Shown here piece by piece: positions 1 through 7,948 of a stretch of DNA of 64,000 bases. The notes below the pieces were generated by a model. It was not told where the DNA came from, made no database searches, and worked only from the letters and a program-made list of their open reading frames with translations. The DNA lies in contig CADCJX010000010.1 in assembly GCA_902801885.1 (NCBI GenBank), forward strand, positions 37,588-101,587, in the 5' to 3' direction. Positions within the stretch are counted from its first letter, which is position 1. Each line of letters begins with the position of its first letter. Origin of the DNA: an uncultured Bacteroidia bacterium. GTDB taxonomy: Bacteria; Bacteroidota; Bacteroidia; Bacteroidales; UBA932. Made by a program: the position numbers and the translations under genes.

Positions 1-1366
1 CTATCACTCCTCCGACTATCAGGAGGGTCCATCCCCAGGTTCCGAGCGAATTCAGGAATCCGTTCTTTTTCGAGGCGTAGATGGCCTTTAGGATGAAGGC
101 AAGGGACAGGTGGACGATTCCTATGAGTACGGAAATCACCATGTTGGCATCAAAACCAGCGATGTTGCCTGTGACCATGCATTTCTTCAGCCAGGCGGGG
201 ACCCAGGCGGCCTGGGAGATGTCATAGCCGAAGAAGGTGTGCATCACGATACCGATCACGAAGGTGCCGGCTCCGAGTGTGGAGACCAGGGGTGCGATGT
301 CCTTCATGCCTTCCGACTTCCTGAGCAGGAGTCCTATGACAATAAGTGCCAGTCCGTATCCGGCATCTCCCATGCACATCGCGAAGAAGAGCAGGAAGAA
401 GACCGACAGATAAGGAGTTGGATCGAACTCGTCATAGTCCGGGCGCCCGTACATGTCGGTCAGGACTGTGAACATCCTGGTGAAGCGGTTGCCTTTGAGT
501 TTGATGGGAGGGTTGTCCTCCTTCACGGCGTCTTCTTTCAGGTAAAGTACTCCATCCATCGAATCAAAGGCCTTGCAGAGCCTCTCTTCATCCTTTGACG
601 GGGCGAAACCTTCGAAGGTAGTAATATGATTCTCTGCAGCTTTCCCTGAGCCTGCATCAGCCAGGTAGCGTTGGAGGGAGGCATCAGCCCTGCCCTGCCT
701 TTTCTTCAGTACGGGAATATAATCCTTCAGGGTGTAGAGAAGTCCCTTGCATGCGATGTGTTCGCCTTCCTTGTCGGAGAGAAGGGCCTCCGCTTCCTTG
801 AAGTCATGTTCAGGGACAGGAAGCTCCTCGACAGGGAATGAATAGCCGGGGTCGTCGGAGACGGTGACGAACCAGACGTGCCGGCCGTCATCAAAAACCT
901 CTTCGAGGGCATATTCAGAGGCCCAGGAAGGATTGTAGGTTTTCTTGGGGACTTTGTAGAACCTTATCTTGAGCCCTTGCCTTCGCAGGTCTTCGATCTT
1001 TTCGGGATCGAAATTTCCCCAGATGCGAAGCTCCTGGACTTCCTTCCACTCTGCATCGATTTCTTCGCTCAGCTGCTTTTCCTTGGCTGAGACCTCCTGG
1101 AAGAGGGCAAGGGGATCGCTTACCTCTTCTGACCTTGAGGGTTTGAACTTGGATTGATCCGGATCGGAAGCATGGTCGAGGTTTTCCAGATACTTGACGG
1201 CCTTCCTGCACTCCTCACTTTCAGCAAAAAGCTTCGATGAAGCCTCGTCCACAGGTTTCTCGGAACGGGTGATGTCGACCACCCCGAGTTCCTCGATCTT
1301 CCGGAGGAAACTGTCAGCTTCGCCGCTGAGAAGGACGAAGGAGTATTTTGTCATTTTCTCAATCAT
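1..1366 (-). CDS. ntpI: V-type ATP synthase subunit I, partial (C-terminus beyond left edge)
   Basis: This is the membrane stator subunit (subunit a/I) of a V/A-type ATPase, which forms the ion half-channels next to the K ring. About 455 residues are visible with no stop before the window edge. The first ~330 residues are the hydrophilic cytoplasmic arm, starting MIEKMTKYSFVLLSG. Hydrophobic helices follow from about residue 345, including FFLLFFAMCMGDAGYGL, a stretch typical of this family. The chosen ATG overlaps the end of the subunit D gene by 8 bases (ATGATTGA), which suggests translational coupling. A second in-frame ATG lies four codons later. It is the last visible gene of the operon; subunit K would be expected beyond the left edge. 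The identity is clear from both sequence and context. Confidence 0.92.
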   Translation of the reverse strand, partial: MIEKMTKYSFVLLSGEADSFLRKIEELGVVDITRSEKPVDEASSKLFAESEECRKAVKYLENLDHASDPDQSKFKPSRSEEVSDPLALFQEVSAKEKQLSEEIDAEWKEVQELRIWGNFDPEKIEDLRRQGLKIRFYKVPKKTYNPSWASEYALEEVFDDGRHVWFVTVSDDPGYSFPVEELPVPEHDFKEAEALLSDKEGEHIACKGLLYTLKDYIPVLKKRQGRADASLQRYLADAGSGKAAENHITTFEGFAPSKDEERLCKAFDSMDGVLYLKEDAVKEDNPPIKLKGNRFTRMFTVLTDMYGRPDYDEFDPTPYLSVFFLLFFAMCMGDAGYGLALIVIGLLLRKSEGMKDIAPLVSTLGAGTFVIGIVMHTFFGYDISQAAWVPAWLKKCMVTGNIAGFDANMVISVLIGIVHLSLAFILKAIYASKKNGFLNSLGTWGWTLLIVGGVI

Positions 1367-1976
1367 GGCTGCTTTCCTCCATTTCTTCTTCAGCTGCGTG
1401 ACGTTCCTTGACGATCTTCGAAGAAGCCTTGCTCAGGTTTTCCTCGTCTTCCATGTACCGCTTTATCTTCAGGATGGCTTCCTGATAACCGGGAATCTGT
1501 ACTTTCTCGTAGAGGTTGACTTTCTGGGTGGTCTTCTTCCTCTGGAAGTCGAGGATCCGGCGTTTTTCCATGTACACTTCAGACTCGATGCCAAGTCGGG
1601 TGAGTTCCTTGAGGATTGACACTCCGTCGAGGTACCACGCAGGCTTGGCGAAGGTGTTGAACGGGCGGATCTCATAGCTGATCTCTCCCAGTTCGGGGCA
1701 TTTTACGCCAGCCACCTTGACAGTCTTCAGGTCTACATCCTTGATCGAGATCAGGCCTGGCTCGAACTCGTTCCACAGTCGGGCGAGATGGTCGTACTTC
1801 TTCTGTGCCTGGTCAAGCTCGAGAATAAGACGTTCGCTCTTGTCCTTCGCTTTACGCACTTCAAGCCTCAGTGCGCTCTCCTTGTTCTGAAGGGTAGGGA
1901 GAGCGCTCTGACGCATCTTGAGCTGCTTCTGCAGGTTGTTCAGAGCTGTCTTGTTGTATTGAAACTTGATCGCCAT
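1359..1976 (-). CDS. ntpD: V-type ATP synthase subunit D
   Basis: This 205-residue protein is the central rotor shaft of the V1 head, turning inside the A3B3 ring. It starts MAIKFQYNKTALNNLQKQLK and consists mostly of two long charged helices (about 1-75 and 145-200) that form the antiparallel coiled coil typical of subunit D. The length is normal for the family. It follows the B subunit gene after a 6-base gap and overlaps subunit I by 8 bases. No subunit F gene, the usual rotor partner, is visible between E and I. Confidence 0.93.
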   Translation of the reverse strand: MAIKFQYNKTALNNLQKQLKMRQSALPTLQNKESALRLEVRKAKDKSERLILELDQAQKKYDHLARLWNEFEPGLISIKDVDLKTVKVAGVKCPELGEISYEIRPFNTFAKPAWYLDGVSILKELTRLGIESEVYMEKRRILDFQRKKTTQKVNLYEKVQIPGYQEAILKIKRYMEDEENLSKASSKIVKERHAAEEEMEESSHD

Positions 1977-1982
1977 TTCGCT

Positions 1983-3305
1983 TTAACGGCCTTTCCAGTA
2001 TTTATCGATAAGTGATTGCTTGATGCCGGTCTCAGCCTTGCTGAAGTATTTTCCGAACAGCTCCCATGCAGTGTCGAGCATCTCTGTGATGGAGATGTTG
2101 ACATCGATTGACAGGAGCCTGGTTGCATATTCCTTTGCGTAGTCGAGGCAGCGGTGGTCGTAGTCGGAAAGATCGAAGCCGTTCTCCAGCTTGGTCTTAG
2201 CATTCTGGGCATCGGCATAAAGGCGGACACCTGCATTCATGACCTGGCTGTGGTCCTCGCGGGTCTTGATGTTCTGTACCCTCTGCTTGAGCCTGGAAAG
2301 GGAACGGAACGGATCGATGATGACCTTTCCGGAATCCGAGTCGGCGCGCAGGAACAACTGACCTTCAGTGATGTAACCGGTGTTGTCCGGAATAGCATGG
2401 GTGATGTCTCCGTCGTTCAGGGTCGTGACTGCGATGATAGTGATTGAACCGTCGGTAGGCAGCTGGACGGCTTTCTCGTATATCTTTGCGAGGTCCGAGT
2501 AAAGGGAACCGGGCATGGAATCCTTGGAGGGAATCTGGTCCATACGGTTGGACACTATCGAAAGGGCGTCGGCGTAGAGGGTCATGTCCGTAAGCAGGAC
2601 GAGGACCTTCTCGTTCTTGTCCACTGCAAAGTACTCCGCTGCCGTCAGTGCCATGTCAGGTACCAGAAGCCGCTCCACAGGCGGATCCTCGGTAGTGTTG
2701 ACGAAGCAGATTATCTTGTCCAGGGCACCGGCATCCTCGAAGGCGTGGCGGAAGAAGAGGTAGTCGTCATTCGAAAGACCCATTCCGCCCAGGATGATCT
2801 TGTCCACGTCCGCCCTCAGGGCGACATCTGCCATGACCTGGTTGTAAGGTTGGTCAGGATCGGCGAAGAACGGAATCTTCTGGCCGGATACGATGGTGTT
2901 GTTGAGGTCGATTCCTGCAATGCCCGTAGGGATAAGTTCAGAAGGCTGGCGCCTCTTGTAAGGATTGACTGACGGACCGCCGATCTCCCTGGTCTCACCT
3001 TCCACTTCCGGACCTCCATCGATCGGCTTGCCGTAGGCGTTGAAGAAACGTCCGGAAAGCTGGTCGGATACCTTGATGGTAGGTGGTTCCCCGAGGAAAG
3101 TCACTGCTGCATCAGTAGGGATGCCTTCGGTCCCAGAGAACACCTGCAGGGTCACGAGGTCGCCCTTGGTTTTAACTACCTGTGCCAGGCGACCGCCCAC
3201 GACGGCAAGTTCGTCATTGGATATTCCTTTGGCCCTGAGAGAAACGGTAGCCTTGGTTATCGCCTCCAGACGGGTGTATATTCTTTGATATGCCTTAGTT
3301 GCCAT
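1983..3305 (-). CDS. ntpB: V-type ATP synthase subunit B (non-catalytic)
   Basis: This 440-residue protein is the non-catalytic nucleotide-site subunit of the A3B3 hexamer. It has the N-terminal beta-barrel (MATKAYQRIYTRLEAITKAT), the central region with ELIPTGIAGIDLNNTIVSGQKIPFF, and the LLVPDMALTAAEYFA stretch typical of V-type B subunits. As expected it lacks a Walker A P-loop, having SGQKIPFF where the A subunit has GPFGCGKT. The start codon lies 11 bases inside the 3' end of the A subunit gene, so the two are probably translationally coupled, which would help keep a 3:3 ratio. The length fits the family and nothing is missing. Confidence 0.95.
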   Translation of the reverse strand: MATKAYQRIYTRLEAITKATVSLRAKGISNDELAVVGGRLAQVVKTKGDLVTLQVFSGTEGIPTDAAVTFLGEPPTIKVSDQLSGRFFNAYGKPIDGGPEVEGETREIGGPSVNPYKRRQPSELIPTGIAGIDLNNTIVSGQKIPFFADPDQPYNQVMADVALRADVDKIILGGMGLSNDDYLFFRHAFEDAGALDKIICFVNTTEDPPVERLLVPDMALTAAEYFAVDKNEKVLVLLTDMTLYADALSIVSNRMDQIPSKDSMPGSLYSDLAKIYEKAVQLPTDGSITIIAVTTLNDGDITHAIPDNTGYITEGQLFLRADSDSGKVIIDPFRSLSRLKQRVQNIKTREDHSQVMNAGVRLYADAQNAKTKLENGFDLSDYDHRCLDYAKEYATRLLSIDVNISITEMLDTAWELFGKYFSKAETGIKQSLIDKYWKGR

Positions 3306-5049
3306 GGTTTTCTATGAGTTTATGGGTCTTTGCAGCATAGCCGTTGAACGCATCGCTCTTGAAAGGCGTGTAGTTCATCTGGCGCAGGTCGTTGATAAGT
3401 TCCTTGAAGAAGTTGCGGCACTGCTCGAAATCATCGAACTGATAGTCGACGTTGCAGAGATCGAGCACCAGGTCGAGCATGTATTTCTGCCTTTCCATAG
3501 GGCACAAGGCGTCAACATTGTCAAAGGCATCCTGCTGGAGGAACACGAAATCTATGAGTTCGGACTTCCAGAAACTTATGTGGTAGCCGATAGGGACTCC
3601 GTCGTCGCCGAGGATGTTGATCTGCTCGTTGGCTTCACGTCCGCGCCTAAGGATGTTCTTGGCTTCCAGAACCTTGGAGACCCATCCTTCTTCGACATTC
3701 TTGTTGAGGTAGGAGATGATTTCAGGATATTCCAGGTATTTCGAATAGGATTCGATCGGATTGACAGCGGGATACCTTTTCTGGTCAGCCCTGTTCTGCT
3801 CAAGTCCGTAGAAGCATCTGGCTGCCTTCTTGGTAGACTCTGTGACCGGTTCCTTGAGGTTTCCTCCGGCGGGGGAGACGGTACCGATGAAGGTTACAGC
3901 CCCAGTCTGGCCGTTGTTCAGAACTACCATTCCAGCCCTTGAATAGAAATTCGATATGATGGCACTCAGGTCCACGGGGAAGGCATCCGCTCCCGGAAGC
4001 TCTTCCATACGGTTGGACATCTCCCTCAAGGCCTGGGCCCAGCGGGAGGTAGAGTCTGCCAGCAGGAGGCACTTCAGGCCCATGGCCCTGTAATATTCAC
4101 AGATCGTCATCGCGGTGTAGACGGATGCTTCACGTGCAGCGACAGGCATGTTGGAGGTGTTGCAGATGATGGTCGTACGCTCCATCAGGTGGCGGCCGGT
4201 GTGGGGATCGATGAGTTCTGGGAACTCGGTGAATATCTCCACGACCTCGTTGGCCCTTTCGCCGCAGGCTGCCATGACTATGACGTCGGCCTCACCCTGC
4301 TTTGCGATAGCGTGCTGGAGGACGGTCTTCCCGCATCCGAACGGGCCGGGAATGAATCCGGTGCCACCTTCTGCGATAGGATTGAATGTGTCGATGCAAC
4401 GTACACCTGTCTCCATGATCTTCTGGGGCCTGGGCTTTTCCTGGTAGGCTTTGACGGCTACCTTGACAGGCCATCTCTGGGTCATGTCCACATACACGTC
4501 CTCACCATTCTGGTCAGTCAGGGTGGCAATCACCATGTCGATGTTGTACATGCCGGCGGGGATGATTTTCTTGACAGTGTACTCGCCCTTGAAAGAGAAT
4601 GGTACCATGATCTTGTGGGGCAGCCATCCTTCCTTGACTTCACCCAGCCAGTCTGCCGCAACTACCTTGTCACCGGGCTTGGCAATGGGCGTGAAGTCCC
4701 AGAGTTTCTTGTGGTCGAGAGGATCCGTGTACTCGCCTCTCTTGAGGAACACGCTGCCCATGGTGGCAAGGTTGTTCTGGAGTCCGTCGTAGACACTGGA
4801 AAGCAGGCCCGGCCCGAGTGTAACCTCAAGCATCCTGCCTTCAAATTCCACGGAATCCCCGTTCTTCAGTCCCCTGGTGCTCTCGAACACCTGGACGGAA
4901 GCCTTGTCTCCATTGACCTTGATGACTTCTGCTAGCAGTGGCGTCCCGTCAAGGGTGATGTAGCAGAGCTCATTCTCCGCCACAGGGCCGTCAACCTGCA
5001 CAGTCACGAGGTTTGAGACGATTCCGATAACTTTTCCTTTAGTCTTCAT
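3295..5049 (-). CDS. ntpA: V-type ATP synthase subunit A (catalytic)
   Basis: This 584-residue catalytic subunit hydrolyses or makes ATP in the V1 head. The Walker A motif GPFGCGKT is at residues 235-242. An N-terminal barrel covers about 1-70, and the bulge region with LWDFTP, found in V-type but not F-type subunits, lies at about 115-200. The catalytic core shows GERANEV, LLADSTSRWAQALREMSNR and VTFIGTVSPAGGNLKEPVT. The length matches V/A-type A subunits, which are longer than F-type beta. It sits 5 bases downstream of the DUF2764 gene and overlaps the B gene by 11 bases. Confidence 0.96.
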   Translation of the reverse strand: MKTKGKVIGIVSNLVTVQVDGPVAENELCYITLDGTPLLAEVIKVNGDKASVQVFESTRGLKNGDSVEFEGRMLEVTLGPGLLSSVYDGLQNNLATMGSVFLKRGEYTDPLDHKKLWDFTPIAKPGDKVVAADWLGEVKEGWLPHKIMVPFSFKGEYTVKKIIPAGMYNIDMVIATLTDQNGEDVYVDMTQRWPVKVAVKAYQEKPRPQKIMETGVRCIDTFNPIAEGGTGFIPGPFGCGKTVLQHAIAKQGEADVIVMAACGERANEVVEIFTEFPELIDPHTGRHLMERTTIICNTSNMPVAAREASVYTAMTICEYYRAMGLKCLLLADSTSRWAQALREMSNRMEELPGADAFPVDLSAIISNFYSRAGMVVLNNGQTGAVTFIGTVSPAGGNLKEPVTESTKKAARCFYGLEQNRADQKRYPAVNPIESYSKYLEYPEIISYLNKNVEEGWVSKVLEAKNILRRGREANEQINILGDDGVPIGYHISFWKSELIDFVFLQQDAFDNVDALCPMERQKYMLDLVLDLCNVDYQFDDFEQCRNFFKELINDLRQMNYTPFKSDAFNGYAAKTHKLIENHGN

Positions 5050-5054
5050 GTATG

Positions 5055-5651
5055 TTATTCAAATTTTATCTTTCCAAAAGTTCCCCTGACTTCTTCTGTC
5101 AGGCGTAGGAACATTTCCCGGCCAGTCTCTTCGTCCAAGGCCCTCCATCTGTCTATGATGTGCATCTTGGCGACGGTCCCGAGGATGGCATCCAGGTCAA
5201 AGTAGCTGAAGGTGGTGATTGCATTGATCTTGTCCCAGTACAGGGAATCGAGACCATGCTCGCGTTCGAGCAGGTCTTCCCGGGACAGGATGCTTTCCAA
5301 TGCGGCGGCTTCCTCGAATTCCCCGGCAGGGAGACCTATGGTACCGTTGTCCTCGGGAAAGCCGAAGGCCTTGTTGAGGAAGCGTGCCTTGGCGTTCCTT
5401 GCATTGAGGTCGAAGGTGAAAAACTCCCTGATGAACCTGTTGCCGTCCTTCAGGGCAGCCTTGTAGAATCCTTCATCGAGTTTTTCCTGGTCATATCCTT
5501 GCAGCAGGGTGTCAAGGGTGCGGATGTCAGCCTCGGTGAGCTGGGTCTTTATCCAGTCCACGAACCCATCGAAGGAAGTCCCTTCACTGAACTTCCAACC
5601 GGGCTTGAGAGCCGGCAGGCTTGCGATTATGTACTCGTAGTTGGCCATCAT
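5055..5651 (-). CDS. DUF2764 family protein of V-type ATPase operon
   Basis: This 198-residue soluble protein starts MMANYEYIIASLPALKPGWKF and matches what I know of DUF2764 proteins, which in Bacteroidota and spirochaetes sit between the E and A genes of V-type ATPase operons. It has no signal peptide or membrane helix and is rich in acidic helices. Its place suggests a structural part of the complex, perhaps replacing subunit C (V0d), for which no gene is visible here; that role is inference. The stop of the E gene overlaps its start by 4 bases and it lies 5 bases before the A gene, so it is firmly in the operon. Confidence 0.85.
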   Translation of the reverse strand: MMANYEYIIASLPALKPGWKFSEGTSFDGFVDWIKTQLTEADIRTLDTLLQGYDQEKLDEGFYKAALKDGNRFIREFFTFDLNARNAKARFLNKAFGFPEDNGTIGLPAGEFEEAAALESILSREDLLEREHGLDSLYWDKINAITTFSYFDLDAILGTVAKMHIIDRWRALDEETGREMFLRLTEEVRGTFGKIKFE

Positions 5652-6256
5652 TCTCCGAAGAGAGCCTTGCGGGTTGCAGGCCTGAGGTACTCACTGATCA
5701 ATTCTTCAAAAGCCTCGTCGGTGAGGCTGATGAAGTAGGAACCGTCCTTGGGACCGATGTTGAAGCCTCCAGAGACCTTCTTGGAGAAATTCGCATTGAA
5801 TCCGGTGCCGATGATCTTGGAGAGTTCGCTGCTGATGAAGGGTTCTATCTCTGCCTTGAGAGATTCGGGCAGGAGGGCTTCGACCTCTGCAGTCTCATCC
5901 GGATTGAAATTCCTGGCCACGGCCAAGATGACCTCCTTGACGAATTCAGCGGAACTGAGCGAGGACTTTACATCTTTGGAGACCATGCCTTTAAGCATAA
6001 TGTTCTCTATGTCCTTTTTCGTGGTCTGGATGCTTTGTACGGAAGCCATCTTGACATCGCCTTCAATCTTGGCGCGATAGTCTGCTGCATCTTTCTCAGC
6101 CTTCTTGATAATCTCCTTGGCCTTAGCCTGGGCAGTTTCTATTATTTCTGCCGCCTTGGTTTCAGCCTTGGCGAGCAGGGCTTCGCCTTCTTCCTTGCCT
6201 TTGGACAAACCTTCCCTGTAGAGCTTGTCAGTAAGTTCCTGAAGCTTGTTCTCCAT
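5648..6256 (-). CDS. ntpE: V-type ATP synthase subunit E (peripheral stalk)
   Basis: This 202-residue peripheral stalk protein links V1 to the membrane sector. Residues 1-75 are an uninterrupted charged helix rich in Ala, Lys and Glu (for example KAEKDAADYRAKIEGD). The C-terminal half is a globular domain, as usual for subunit E. It is the first gene of the operon. A TATTTTTG box lies 32-39 bases upstream, inside the A/T run that also ends the neighbouring decarboxylase operon. No subunit G/H partner gene is seen, so the stalk partner is either elsewhere or missing. Confidence 0.9.
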   Translation of the reverse strand: MENKLQELTDKLYREGLSKGKEEGEALLAKAETKAAEIIETAQAKAKEIIKKAEKDAADYRAKIEGDVKMASVQSIQTTKKDIENIMLKGMVSKDVKSSLSSAEFVKEVILAVARNFNPDETAEVEALLPESLKAEIEPFISSELSKIIGTGFNANFSKKVSGGFNIGPKDGSYFISLTDEAFEELISEYLRPATRKALFGE

Positions 6257-6285
6257 ATATCAAATGATTTGTTTCTTGTATGACT

Positions 6286-6333
6286 AACAAAAATAAAAAA
6301 AAATGCGCACATCTCCAATTGGAAATGTGCGCA
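6286..6333 (-). terminator. rho-independent terminator of the decarboxylase operon
   Basis: An inverted repeat at 6304-6316 and 6321-6333 forms a 13-pair stem (TGCGCACATCTCC against GGAAATGTGCGCA, one mismatch) with loop AATT. On the minus strand it is followed by a long T-rich run. It lies 15 bases after the beta-subunit stop, so it ends that operon. A shorter run of A on its other side could also allow termination on the plus strand. Confidence 0.85.
6288..6295 (-). promoter_or_regulatory. candidate promoter (-7 box) of the V-type ATPase operon
   Basis: On the minus strand this reads TATTTTTG, a perfect match to the Bacteroidetes -7 consensus TAnnTTTG, placed 32 bases before the subunit E start. 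The -33 side is weak (TTGG near 6315-6318). The box lies within the run of T that follows the terminator hairpin of the upstream decarboxylase operon. Confidence 0.5.
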
Positions 6334-6348
6334 AAAAAGTCTATTCTA

Positions 6349-7491
6349 TTATCCCAAAAAGCCAAGAAGAATACCGGCTGCCACAGCCGAACCGATAACT
6401 CCTGCTACATTAGGTCCCATGGCATGCATAAGCAGGTGGTTGTTCGGATCGAATTCCCTTCCTACTATTTCCGACACGCGGGCGCTGTCAGGGACGGCAG
6501 ACACACCGGCATTGCCGATCAGGGGATTGATCTTGCGGTCTCCCTTGAGGAAGAGGTTCCAGAATTTCACGAACAGGACTCCGACAGTCGTGGCGATCAC
6601 GAATGAAAGCAGTCCGAGGAGGAAGATCTTCAGGGAATTGCCGGTAAGGAACTTGTCTGCCTGGGTGGAGGCTCCGACGGTGAGTCCGATCAAGGTTGTA
6701 ACAACGTCGATGAGCGGACCGCGGGCGGTCTCCGCAAGACGGCGGGTAACTCCGCTTTCCTTCAGCAGGTTACCGAAGAACAGCATTCCAAGCAGGGGAA
6801 GGCCTGAAGGAACGATGAAGGCGGTGAGAAGGAAACCGACGACGGGGAAGATGATCTTCTCTTTCTGGCTGACAACCCTGGGGACCGGCATGCGAATAAG
6901 GCGCTCTTTCTTGGTTGTAAGGGCGAGCATGATAGGCCTTTGGATCACGGGAACCAGGGCCATGTAGGAATATGCACTCACGGCGATTGCACCCATGAGG
7001 TCGGGGGCAAGCTTCGAGGAGAGGAAGATGGCGGTAGGACCGTCAGCTCCTCCGATGATACCGATAGCACCGGCCTGGTTGGGATCGAATCCCAGAAGGA
7101 GGGCGAGGAGGTAGGCTCCGAATATTCCTGTCTGTGCAGCAGCACCTATCAAGAGAAGCCGTGGTTGCGAGATCAAGGCGGAAAAATCCGTCATTGCTCC
7201 GATGCCAAGGAATATGAGAGGAGGATACCATCCCTGCTTGACGCCCTGATAGAGAGTGTTGAGGACTGAACCGTCTTCATAGACTCCGATGTTAAGTCCG
7301 GGGAACATCGGAATGTTACCGATGATCATTCCGAAACCGATCGGAACCAGCAGGAGGGGCTCCCAGCCTTTCTTGATTGCGATGGTGATGAAGACAATGC
7401 CAATGAAGATCATGGCAAAGTTCTGCCATGTCGCATTGGCGAATCCTGTGAAATACCAGAATTGCCTCAGGTTTTCAATGATGGTACTCAT
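6349..7491 (-). CDS. mmdB: Na+-translocating decarboxylase beta subunit (OadB/MmdB)
   Basis: This 380-residue polytopic membrane protein is the carboxybiotin decarboxylase and Na+ channel subunit of oxaloacetate, methylmalonyl-CoA or glutaconyl-CoA decarboxylases. It shows the family signatures GIGAMTDFSALISQPRLLLIG and IGIIGGADGPTAIFLSSKLA; the latter contains the conserved Asp of the Na+/decarboxylation site. About nine to eleven hydrophobic segments are visible and the length is normal for OadB. It follows the biotin carrier after a single base and is the last gene of the operon, right before the terminator. The carboxyltransferase upstream makes methylmalonyl-CoA the likelier substrate. 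Confidence 0.93.
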   Translation of the reverse strand: MSTIIENLRQFWYFTGFANATWQNFAMIFIGIVFITIAIKKGWEPLLLVPIGFGMIIGNIPMFPGLNIGVYEDGSVLNTLYQGVKQGWYPPLIFLGIGAMTDFSALISQPRLLLIGAAAQTGIFGAYLLALLLGFDPNQAGAIGIIGGADGPTAIFLSSKLAPDLMGAIAVSAYSYMALVPVIQRPIMLALTTKKERLIRMPVPRVVSQKEKIIFPVVGFLLTAFIVPSGLPLLGMLFFGNLLKESGVTRRLAETARGPLIDVVTTLIGLTVGASTQADKFLTGNSLKIFLLGLLSFVIATTVGVLFVKFWNLFLKGDRKINPLIGNAGVSAVPDSARVSEIVGREFDPNNHLLMHAMGPNVAGVIGSAVAAGILLGFLG

Positions 7492-7492
7492 C

Positions 7493-7933
7493 CTAGCCGA
7501 TCTTGACGATTTCAGCTCCTTCGAGGACTGAATCTCCCTTGTTCACAAGTATGGCTGTCACAGTGCCGTCTACATCGGCCTGGATCTCATTCTCCATCTT
7601 CATGGCCTCGATCACGGCGATCTTCTGGCCAGCCTTGACAGCCTGTCCTTCCTTGACTGAAACCTCGATGATGACACCGGGGAGGGGAGAGGTGACGGCC
7701 TTGCCGGCTCCGGTCGCCTTTGCGCTTGAGCCTGTCGAAGGTGCGGCCGTTGCAGGGGCGGCTGCGGGAGTGGCTGCAGGAGCCGGAGCAGCTGCGATGG
7801 GACTTGCTACGGGAGTGTCCATCTCGACTTTGTAGGAAGCACCGTTGACTGTCACGTCGGCGATGTTGCCCTCTACTGAATTGATGTCAACGTTGTACTC
7901 GTTGCCGTTGATCTTGAATTTGTAGGTCTTCAT
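7493..7933 (-). CDS. mmdC: biotin carboxyl carrier protein of the decarboxylase
   Basis: This 146-residue carrier shuttles carboxybiotin between the carboxyltransferase and the beta subunit. The C-terminal biotinyl domain (about 76-146) holds the motif EAMKMENEI with the biotinylated lysine at residue 112. An N-terminal ~40-residue segment is joined to it by an Ala/Pro-rich flexible linker (about 41-75). The linker includes APSTGSS, encoded by a CCTTCGACAGGCTCAAG element that resembles a dispersed bacterial repeat. It lies 15 bases downstream of the OadG-type gene and 1 base before the beta subunit. Confidence 0.92.
   Translation of the reverse strand: MKTYKFKINGNEYNVDINSVEGNIADVTVNGASYKVEMDTPVASPIAAAPAPAATPAAAPATAAPSTGSSAKATGAGKAVTSPLPGVIIEVSVKEGQAVKAGQKIAVIEAMKMENEIQADVDGTVTAILVNKGDSVLEGAEIVKIG
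7725..7741. repeat. REP-like CTTCGACAGGCTCAAG element inside a gene
   Basis: The sequence CTTGAGCCTGTCGAAGG (complement CCTTCGACAGGCTCAAG) is, as far as I know, a short element scattered in many bacterial genomes, usually between genes. Here it lies in frame in the Ala/Pro linker of the biotin carrier gene. Only one copy was seen in this window, so the repeat status rests on general knowledge. Confidence 0.4.
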
Positions 7934-7948
7934 ATCTTTATATTATTA

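Noticed and set aside
4189-4935. 248-codon open frame antisense to V-ATPase subunit A
   Set aside because: Opposite a highly conserved catalytic subunit; composition is that of a codon shadow.
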